Assembly: GCA_017408025.1 (NCBI GenBank)
Contig: JAFQVJ010000011.1
Coordinates: 62,001 to 126,000 of the forward strand
Source: Lachnospiraceae bacterium
Lineage (GTDB): Bacteria > Bacillota > Clostridia > Lachnospirales > Lachnospiraceae
Length of the DNA: 64,000 nt
Direction of reading: 5' to 3'
Both the position numbers and the translations under genes were made by a program. The notes beneath the pieces were generated by a model, which ran no database searches, had not been told where the DNA came from, and saw only the letters and a program-made list of their open reading frames with translations. The first letter of the stretch is position 1, and each line of letters starts with the position of its first letter. This document shows, piece after piece, positions 58,722-64,000 of the stretch.

Positions 58722-59339
58722 CTACCTCCATACCCATACTTCTTTAATGTTTTGTAAAAAGTGTACCGCTCCGTCAAACTTTACCTTGTATTCCTCTATG
58801 TCCTCCGGCTTTAAATACTGCCTGCCGTACATTTCTTTCATATCACGCCACACATTCCACGGAATAAAGAAAAAATCGTCCTGTATGCAGATACAAACGC
58901 CACACAACGCCCCGAATCTGTTATGTGCTTCCAATACGTCCATTTGCGTATCCGTCAATACATTTCTTTGTATTCTGTCTTGGGTTGTCCTCTTGGCTTC
59001 AAATACAATCGACCGACCGCCGTATAAGGTCCCTTGAAAGTCGGGTTGTGCGTGTTTGCTGAAACGGCCCGTAAATTCTCCTGTTTTATGATTTTTCTTT
59101 GTTACACGGAACGGCTCGGGTGTTTTATCTATCACGGCTATATTGTGTTGCTCGTACATTTTGCACCCGGCTAATATCTCATTTTCAAAATGTTGTCCTT
59201 GGGCGTTATTCATGCGGTTTTTGTACTGCCGTTTTAACTGTTCTTCGTCTATCGGGTTATTTCTCGCCTGCTGCCACGCCTGCAACTCTCTATCCGTGTC
59301 CGAATCGGTCACAAACCCTTGATTTATCGCACTTCGCAT
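58722..59339 (-). CDS. RecU-like Holliday junction resolvase
   Basis: About 205 residues from the ATG at 59339 (AAAGGAGCGG ahead, TAATG overlap). Nuclease core: NAQGQHFENEILAG, EPFRVTKKN, GRFSKHAQPDFQGTLYGGRSIVFEAKRTT (Asp and Glu-x-Lys metal residues), and Q..VLEAHNRFGALCGVCI. Resolves recombination or replication branches. Dispersed site 8 is near the N-terminus (VTDSDTD). Confidence 0.88.
   Translation of the reverse strand: MRSAINQGFVTDSDTDRELQAWQQARNNPIDEEQLKRQYKNRMNNAQGQHFENEILAGCKMYEQHNIAVIDKTPEPFRVTKKNHKTGEFTGRFSKHAQPDFQGTLYGGRSIVFEAKRTTQDRIQRNVLTDTQMDVLEAHNRFGALCGVCICIQDDFFFIPWNVWRDMKEMYGRQYLKPEDIEEYKVKFDGAVHFLQNIKEVWVWR
59296..59312. promoter_or_regulatory. Dispersed 17-bp near-palindrome, site 8
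   Basis: GTGTCCGAATCGGTCAC inside the recU-like gene, at codons 10-15; read as VTDSDT. Confidence 0.75.
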
Positions 59340-59656
59340 TAACAACCGCTCCTTTCCGTAATCTGATGTATTTTAAGGGTGTAATACTCTTTTCCCGGCT
59401 CTGCACCCCATTCCTCCCGACCTGTCTTTATGTCTAAACTGCACTCTGCTACAAACTCGGGTCTACTGCTACCGTATCCGTTTCTAAAGCGGATTTCCCT
59501 TGTATCGGTCCCGACCGGGATGTATGAGTTAGGGTGCATATCAAAAATTTTCTTAAACCGGGTCATATAATACGGCTTAATCTCTCGGTATTCCTCTTTC
59601 TTTTCCCCGGAAAGAATCATATTAAACCATTTCCCCATTATCGGTAGTGTCAGCAT
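59339..59656 (-). CDS. ASCH-domain protein
   Basis: 105 residues: MLTLPIMGKWFNMILSGEKKEEYREIKPYY, then the beta-barrel segment EIRFRNGYGSSRPEF. ASCH domains bind RNA or modified bases. Often seen in phage early regions; precise role unknown. Confidence 0.82.
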   Translation of the reverse strand: MLTLPIMGKWFNMILSGEKKEEYREIKPYYMTRFKKIFDMHPNSYIPVGTDTREIRFRNGYGSSRPEFVAECSLDIKTGREEWGAEPGKEYYTLKIHQITERSGC

Positions 59657-60170
59657 TTTGTACCCTCCTTTCCGCTTCCTCTGTCATTTTCTTATAACAG
59701 TACAACGTAGCTTTCGTATCCTCTAAGGAATCGTGAGCCTTAAACTCATATCCGTAATACCTTGCACATTTACTAAGGCTCTGCCACTTGTAGTTACCGT
59801 GGTAACTATCCCATTCGCCGTAGATTTCCGCAAAGGCAAGCATAGGGTCAAACCATTTCTTACGGTCTATCTCAATGCCGTAGGCTCTTAAAAATGCGTC
59901 CTCAAAGGCGTAATTGTAGGCTATTACATAATCCGCCTTTGTCAGAATATCTAATACTGCTGCCGTGTATCTCTCAAAAGGCAGTTCATTAGCAACCATT
60001 AACGGCGTGATTCCGTGTACTTTCTGTGCGTCCTCCCAACTGTCTTTATTGTTGGGTCTGCAATATGTGTTAAGCAGGGTGTTGTATTCTTCATCAATGA
60101 TTGATACTTGCAATACTTCATCTTCCCCGGCTTTAAATCCTGTTGTTTCAAAATCAATTACTACTATCAT
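59622..60170 (-). CDS. DnaQ-like 3'-5' exonuclease
   Basis: 182 residues, DEDDh family: VVIDFETTGF (Asp, Glu), NYAFEDAFLRAYGIE (Asp), HDSLEDTKATLYC (His, Asp). Possible proofreading or DNA processing in phage replication. Overlaps both neighbours. Confidence 0.92.
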   Translation of the reverse strand: MIVVIDFETTGFKAGEDEVLQVSIIDEEYNTLLNTYCRPNNKDSWEDAQKVHGITPLMVANELPFERYTAAVLDILTKADYVIAYNYAFEDAFLRAYGIEIDRKKWFDPMLAFAEIYGEWDSYHGNYKWQSLSKCARYYGYEFKAHDSLEDTKATLYCYKKMTEEAERRVQNADTTDNGEMV

Positions 60171-61101
60171 CTGCTACCTCCAATCTCTGCCTTACCCAAG
60201 GTCTTTTACTTAAATACTCTTTCCAAGTTTCTTTCCTGTATAGGTTGCCGTATATGTAGCGGTTGGTAAATTCCAACTGTGCCTTGTTGGGGCGGATACC
60301 TAAACCCTCGTTTCTCTCTGCCTGTGCGTATAGGTGTATGCCCTTGTGTTTCTTCAACTGCTGCACCCTGTAATCCGCTTCGTCAAGGTCTTTCCTCACA
60401 AGCACATAGATAAATAACCGATACGGCTTTATCCCTCTTCGCTCCAACATTTCCGCTACCCTGTCAATATGTTTTACTTGGCTTACGGTATCGCATGAAA
60501 ACCGAATGTATTTTATCCATTGCAAGCCTGCCAATATATCCGCTATTTCCTCGGTAACTAATCTTGCGTCCATTCCTTGATTTAGGTCGATTCTCCAACC
60601 CTTGCCTATCATATCCCTTAACTGTGCTATGCCGTATTCGCTTGCAAGTATGTTATTATCCATTAAAACTAAATCCGGCGTATCAATCCTTACTAACTGC
60701 GTCCATAGCCTGTAAGGTCTTATATTTCCCTCTTTCCGGGGAACGTAGCACCAAGGGCATTTATTAGGGCAACCCCTCGTAATATAGCCTATTGCATAGT
60801 TGCAATCGGGGTATATTGAGTAATCCGGGGACATATCCTCTATTTCCTGCGGTAACTGCTTTTCTATGTCGTACCCTGTACCGCCCTTTATGGTATCCGG
60901 CGGTAAATCCTTGTTTTCCTCGGTAAAATCAAATATCTTTGAGGAATAGACCAAATCGTAAGATTTTGCAGGATTCCACCACTCGACCGTATCGCCTTTT
61001 TCTTTGTGGTAAGCTGATATTTTCATAAGGGCGTAGTTTGGAAAGGTTTTATGCTTGAAATGCTCTTTTTCGCTATCGTGTAATGCTATAATCAATTTCA
61101 A
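60154..61101 (-). CDS. Radical SAM protein of phage type
   Basis: About 315 residues from the TTG at 61101 (GTGAGGGA ahead). Cluster motif CPNKCPWC in GYITRGCPNKCPWCYVPRKEG; N-terminal LKLIIALHDSEK ... FPNYALMKISAYHK looks like a B12-binding-type fold remnant. Members are common in phages, with substrate unknown (DNA or nucleotide modification is a guess). Confidence 0.86.
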   Translation of the reverse strand: MKLIIALHDSEKEHFKHKTFPNYALMKISAYHKEKGDTVEWWNPAKSYDLVYSSKIFDFTEENKDLPPDTIKGGTGYDIEKQLPQEIEDMSPDYSIYPDCNYAIGYITRGCPNKCPWCYVPRKEGNIRPYRLWTQLVRIDTPDLVLMDNNILASEYGIAQLRDMIGKGWRIDLNQGMDARLVTEEIADILAGLQWIKYIRFSCDTVSQVKHIDRVAEMLERRGIKPYRLFIYVLVRKDLDEADYRVQQLKKHKGIHLYAQAERNEGLGIRPNKAQLEFTNRYIYGNLYRKETWKEYLSKRPWVRQRLEVADDSSN

Positions 61102-61919
61102 TCCCTCACTTTCCGCAATCGTAGGTAGCAACTCCACCCGGTATAATCGTTATACTCAAACTTAATCTTGGTAGGCTCGTACCCTTTGTACTGCTTACGC
61201 CAAACGTCTTTATCTTCCGGGGTCTGTGCCAACTCTCGCAACTTCTTAAAACTGTATTTATGGTCGTTTTTCCTCTCCTTTGGCTTCTCCAAATTCATAG
61301 AGGTAGACCACTTTTTGCAACCTTTTTTACGCTTGTTTATGTAGTTTACTAATCCCTCTATACCGTTTTCGTTAGGCTGCAATCTGTCACAATTCACGAA
61401 TCCGATATAATCAATGTTTTTCCTGTATTCCCTGTCTGCTGCCTTTTTCCAATTTATGCGGTTTGTACTCCACATCAACTCCAAATCATCACGGCTTAAC
61501 CCTCCATTTAGGATAATATGGTGGTGGATTCTGACCGCCTTTTCTTCGTCCTCTTCGTCCGGGGTGTACTCCGTCACAAGCATATACTTTAAGTCCTGCC
61601 CTGTTACCCTCTTCATTCTGCGTTTTATACGGTCTAAGTAGTTGTGTACGTTCTTTTCCGCTTCCTTTAGGGTCATTGGCAAGTGTGCTTCATTGTAGGT
61701 AGCTGATATGTGTAAATCATCTTCCCCAAAGTTGGTATTTGCTATCTGTACGAATCTTCTTTTGCTCCGTTTATCATTCAAATTCTTTTGAGCCTGTGAA
61801 GATTCCTTGCCCTTTTCCTTTCCTGCTTCCGGCATATTGGTAACAGGCACTATATCAACCTCTAACCATTCTTTACCGCAATATATTTTCTTCTCTCGGA
61901 TAAAGTTCTTTCTAGCCAT
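61098..61919 (-). CDS. HUH-type replication initiator-like protein
   Basis: 273 residues. RIHHHIILNGG is an HUH-like metal motif; YLDRIKRRMKR, DLKYMLVTEYTPDE and GLVNYINKRKK resemble rolling-circle initiators. Candidate catalytic Tyr residues lie in EYRKNIDYIGF. A nicking initiator would fit P2-like replication. AAGGAGAGAGG precedes the ATG. Confidence 0.78.
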   Translation of the reverse strand: MARKNFIREKKIYCGKEWLEVDIVPVTNMPEAGKEKGKESSQAQKNLNDKRSKRRFVQIANTNFGEDDLHISATYNEAHLPMTLKEAEKNVHNYLDRIKRRMKRVTGQDLKYMLVTEYTPDEEDEEKAVRIHHHIILNGGLSRDDLELMWSTNRINWKKAADREYRKNIDYIGFVNCDRLQPNENGIEGLVNYINKRKKGCKKWSTSMNLEKPKERKNDHKYSFKKLRELAQTPEDKDVWRKQYKGYEPTKIKFEYNDYTGWSCYLRLRKVRD

Positions 61920-61976
61920 TTCCTCTCTCCTTATACTACCAAGCCTTTATCCTATAAAAGGGTACATCAATCCAAC

Positions 61977-62000
61977 CGTATACTTTGGTAAGTATATAGT
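61977..62000. promoter_or_regulatory. Diverged operator-like palindrome before the initiator gene
   Basis: TATACTT-tgg-taAGTATA-type symmetry (coding strand TATACTTACCAAAGTATA). It keeps the TACTT...AAGTA arms of the phage operator but not the central G/C pair. Possibly an eighth, weak site. Confidence 0.4.
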
Positions 62001-62092
62001 TTTATATAATGCCTTAGATGTTAATACCCCATACAAGGTCCGAAACACGCCCGTATTTATAGCCTTTTTGGCGTGTTTCCAAGGCTTCCTTA

Positions 62093-62121
62093 TTGACTTT
62101 TGGCAAGCCTTGTAGTATAAT
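62093..62121 (+). promoter_or_regulatory. Plus-strand promoter of a small RNA
   Basis: TTGACT (62093-62098), 17-bp spacer, TATAAT (62116-62121), pointing right, against all nearby genes. Confidence 0.82.
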
Positions 62122-62127
62122 TTGAGT

Positions 62128-62200
62128 AGGTGTAATTATTGCTACAAGGCAGTAAGTTAAAGGCGTTTGCGTAAGCCACTATGCAAACGCCTTTTCTTTT
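62128..62200 (+). ncRNA. Candidate phage small RNA (about 70 nt)
   Basis: From about 7 nt after the TATAAT to a strong intrinsic terminator: AAAGGCGTTTGC ... GCAAACGCCTTT (12-bp perfect stem, 62159-62194) followed by TCTTTTTC. A CCTTGTAG / CTACAAGG inverted repeat spans promoter and 5' part. No coding frame. The 3' part is antisense to the end of the gene at 62179. Confidence 0.75.
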
Positions 62201-62793
62201 TCTCTGTATACTTTCGTTGTGAATCCTGTTTTAAGGAATCCTCCGCAATCTTTGCATTTCGCTTTATATTGGCAGGCAAGCACGGTATGCTTGCACTTGG
62301 TACATTCTAACTTTAAGTACGGATACGCCGACATTTGCACGTTAAGTAGCGGAATGTACGGTATCTCTATTTCGTTATCCCTGTAAAATCCCATGCCCTC
62401 TATGAAGTCGGGGCAATCTATCAAATTACCGATAACCTTTATGTCCTCCGCCTGCAAGCCGTTTAAAGGCATTACCTCGCCCCAAACAACGTCTACGGCG
62501 GTTTCTTCGTTCTCCACGATAAAATAGCCTATTTCTTCCTGTGTTTCGTATAAAATAACGTCCTGCGTGTATATTTCTTTGCCGTAGCGGTCAACCGCTG
62601 CCGTCTGTGTGCAAAAGGTTGTCATATCAGCTTCATACACATTTGCACCCGGATAACCGCCCTTGTCTATATAGTGACCCTCGGGGCGTACTGCCCCGTC
62701 CTTGGGTCTTATGGGTGGGTTTGTTATGTATTCGCCGTAAACCCATATAGGGTAAGGCGTTTTACTGCTCTTTGCTCTCGCTTTCACTCTCAC
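62179..62793 (-). CDS. YopX-like protein with zinc ribbon
   Basis: 204 residues. N-terminal IWVYGEYITNPP, VDRYGKEIYTQDVILYET as in YopX-type phage proteins; the C-terminus has a Cys4 ribbon (LECTKCKHTVLACQYKAKCKDCGGF). The stop lies inside the small RNA terminator. Unknown function; common in phages of Gram-positives. Confidence 0.78.
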   Translation of the reverse strand: MRVKARAKSSKTPYPIWVYGEYITNPPIRPKDGAVRPEGHYIDKGGYPGANVYEADMTTFCTQTAAVDRYGKEIYTQDVILYETQEEIGYFIVENEETAVDVVWGEVMPLNGLQAEDIKVIGNLIDCPDFIEGMGFYRDNEIEIPYIPLLNVQMSAYPYLKLECTKCKHTVLACQYKAKCKDCGGFLKTGFTTKVYREKEKAFA

Positions 62794-63250
62794 GCACCGC
62801 CCTTTCCGCTGCCGTGTCTATAATCTCCATGAAAATAGGGTCTGCTACGCCTGCTTCATTGACACAAGGTAACAGGTTGTATACTTCGCCCTCCGGGGAT
62901 ACCCAACGAAAGGCAATCACTCCCGATAATCTGACCTTGACCGTTCCGCCCTCGCTTTCCATTCCCGGCAGGGTGTTATATTCTCGCTCTATGGTAATCT
63001 CCACTACCTCAAATTCCCTTAATTCGCCGTCCACTTCCAAGGTTGTAATATCCCCTGTATAGATTGGCTTTCCGTGCCGGTCCCTGTACTCCGTTTCTTT
63101 TCCAAGGGTCGTAGGGTCTATGTCGTAAAAGTCGCCGTATGGTGTGCCGATTTCTGCTATTTCCTCGGTTTCAAATCCATAAGAGGGCAATCCGTAGACC
63201 CATTTGTAATTTTCCTTTTTCTTATCCCACGTTAAACCTCTAAACTTCAT
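62762..63250 (-). CDS. YopX-domain protein
   Basis: 162 residues: MKFRGLTWDKKKENYKWVYG, then DIDPTTLGKETEYRDRHGKPIYTGDITTLEVDG in short blocks, the YopX signature, and the second part VRLSGVIAFRWV. Early phage gene; role unknown. Overlaps the next YopX-like gene by 32 bp. Confidence 0.85.
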   Translation of the reverse strand: MKFRGLTWDKKKENYKWVYGLPSYGFETEEIAEIGTPYGDFYDIDPTTLGKETEYRDRHGKPIYTGDITTLEVDGELREFEVVEITIEREYNTLPGMESEGGTVKVRLSGVIAFRWVSPEGEVYNLLPCVNEAGVADPIFMEIIDTAAERAVRESESESKEQ

Positions 63251-63470
63251 GCTTAAAACCTCGCTTTTCCAATGCTTCGCCGTACTTTTCGTAGGCTTCT
63301 AAGGTAATCCGCCCTGTTTCCAAGGGGCAAGTAATCTTAACGCTTTTCTTCGGGTCGGTTAGTATCATGCTGACAAAACCGCCTGCATATCGTGTTAAAC
63401 CACAAGCAGGAAAACGACCGTCTTTATCTAAGCAAAATTCGCAATCATAACAACATTTTTCTTTTGCCAT
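63240..63470 (-). CDS. Cys-rich small protein
   Basis: 76 residues: KCCYDCEFCLDKDGRFPACGL with five Cys suggests zinc binding; the end is helical (TLEAYEKYGEALEKRG). Directly overlaps the stop of the next Cys-rich gene. Unknown. Confidence 0.65.
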   Translation of the reverse strand: MAKEKCCYDCEFCLDKDGRFPACGLTRYAGGFVSMILTDPKKSVKITCPLETGRITLEAYEKYGEALEKRGFKHEV

Positions 63471-63706
63471 TACTTACCGCCTGCTTTCTTCGGACACCAT
63501 GCCGGAGAAGTCTTTATAGGTACTTCCTCCGAATACTTTGCACCAAATCCTATAAAACCCTCCATTTTGTGTATTTTGTGTTCTCTGTAATAATTTCTGA
63601 TGTACTCATGGTCGGGGTGTTCGCAAGTAAAATTACTTCTTGTATTCCCTACGGGTCTAAATTCCTTGCAGTATTCGCAATTCGCACATTTAATTTTATC
63701 TGCCAC
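63470..63706 (-). CDS. Cys-rich small protein
   Basis: 78 residues: CANCEYCKEFRP, then FTCEHPDHEYI, and PAWCPKKAGGK; probably one zinc site with Cys spread along the chain. It is the first gene after DGR target 2, separated by the target hairpin. Unknown. Confidence 0.65.
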   Translation of the reverse strand: MADKIKCANCEYCKEFRPVGNTRSNFTCEHPDHEYIRNYYREHKIHKMEGFIGFGAKYSEEVPIKTSPAWCPKKAGGK

Positions 63707-63733
63707 TTTCTTTTACCTCCTGTTTTTAGATTT

Positions 63734-63753
63734 AGGGGTGCTATCGCACCCCT
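63734..63753 (-). promoter_or_regulatory. DGR target-recognition hairpin of VR2
   Basis: Coding-strand AGGGGTGC-GATA-GCACCCCT: 8-bp perfect stem and 4-nt GRNA loop, 41 bp past the VR2 3' end. Different stem sequence but same geometry as the VR1 hairpin. Confidence 0.85.
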
Positions 63754-63758
63754 TTCAG

Positions 63759-64000
63759 TTATTCAGTAATCAGTTTTCCGTTTACCTCGTAAAAAGCGGA
63801 GCGGAAACCAACGCTGTCGTTGGAGTAGGAACGGACGCCATCCAAGTGGAGAGCGGACGGACCCGAATGGGAAGCATTGTAGAAAGCCGACCCACGGAAA
63901 GGCATATACTCGCCCTCGGTAGCGTCAAACCATACATAGGTTTTACCCTCTGACCCCAAACGGCTTTCCGGGATAATTCCCAAATCTCTAAGCACCTGCG
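63759..64000 (-). CDS. DGR target 2: variable C-type-lectin-like protein (5' part outside window)
   Basis: Only the last 80 or so residues are seen: GIIPESRLGSEGKTYVWFDATEGEYMPFRGSAF, then the variable part SGPSALHLDGVRSYSND and the end GFRSAFYEVNGKLITE. It resembles the C-terminus of target 1, with an 8-residue longer tail. It is 38 kb from the RT, in or beyond the early region. Whether it is a virion protein cannot be told. Confidence 0.88.
   Translation of the reverse strand, partial: QVLRDLGIIPESRLGSEGKTYVWFDATEGEYMPFRGSAFYNASHSGPSALHLDGVRSYSNDSVGFRSAFYEVNGKLITE
63795..63904 (-). repeat. DGR variable repeat 2 (VR2)
   Basis: Aligns with TR 25745-25854 without gaps. It has 12 differences: 11 at template adenines (TR positions 25762, 25764, 25777, 25788, 25789, 25792, 25798, 25819, 25825, 25831 and 25849) and one at a template G (25835). 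Similarity ends after GGCA at the 5' side. Confidence 0.95.

Overview
The window joins two different kinds of DNA. Positions 1 to about 18,550 are a low-GC chromosome of the Clostridia, most like a Lachnospiraceae. The basis is the forespore sigma factor SigG, flavin-dependent ThyX, a tryptophan operon under a T-box, and a purine gene pair (stand-alone AICAR transformylase plus PurO-type IMP cyclohydrolase) behind a ZTP riboswitch. From about 18,550-18,619 to the right edge lies at least 45 kb of a tailed prophage. Its right end is outside the window, and almost all its genes are on the minus strand.

Host part: dnaG (partial), a dGTPase-like gene, deoD, sigG (+), then a repeat-rich intergenic stretch holding an 85-bp perfect palindrome and 63-bp tandem repeats. 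Next come thyX, a three-gene ABC-2 exporter, the trpEGDCFBA operon (trpA carries an apparent frameshift at its 3' end), and the purine pair.

Phage part, read in the direction of transcription (right to left). The early/replication block (64-50 kb) has YopX-like proteins, an HUH-type initiator, a radical SAM protein, a DnaQ-like exonuclease, an ASCH protein, a RecU-like resolvase, an orphan cytosine-5 methyltransferase, ParA, ParB and many small genes. An ArpU-like late regulator follows. The head module (50-41 kb) has terminases, a lambda-type portal, ClpP-type protease, decoration protein and gpE capsid. The contractile tail module (41-27 kb) is P2/Mu-like. After it come a diversity-generating retroelement (DGR; 27.4-24.4 kb) and lysis genes (24.4-21 kb). 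A control region with ribbon-helix-helix proteins is next, and an IS30-family DDE transposase sits at the extreme left edge. No integrase is seen, so the transposase may be the phage's own integration/transposition enzyme.

Main points of interest. (1) The DGR has a complete RT/Avd/TR cassette and two targets, one adjacent and one 38 kb away; in VR1 12 of 12 changes, and in VR2 11 of 12, fall on template adenines. (2) A 17-bp near-palindrome occurs eight times across the phage, six times inside unrelated genes, always in the reading frame that encodes (V/L)(T/S)DS(D/G)T. Candidate roles are parS for the phage ParAB or a repressor 'stoperator'. (3) A second operator, TACTTGNNCAAGTA, occurs seven times, including two inverted three-site control regions with the same spacing, and lies inside a consensus promoter upstream of the transposase. 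(4) Two promoters with ATTGCCCG direct repeats are each followed almost at once by an intrinsic terminator, which suggests antitermination control of late genes. (5) A compact small-RNA gene lies on the otherwise empty plus strand. (6) A G9 tract separates the best start codon of a TM2-domain gene from its reading frame.
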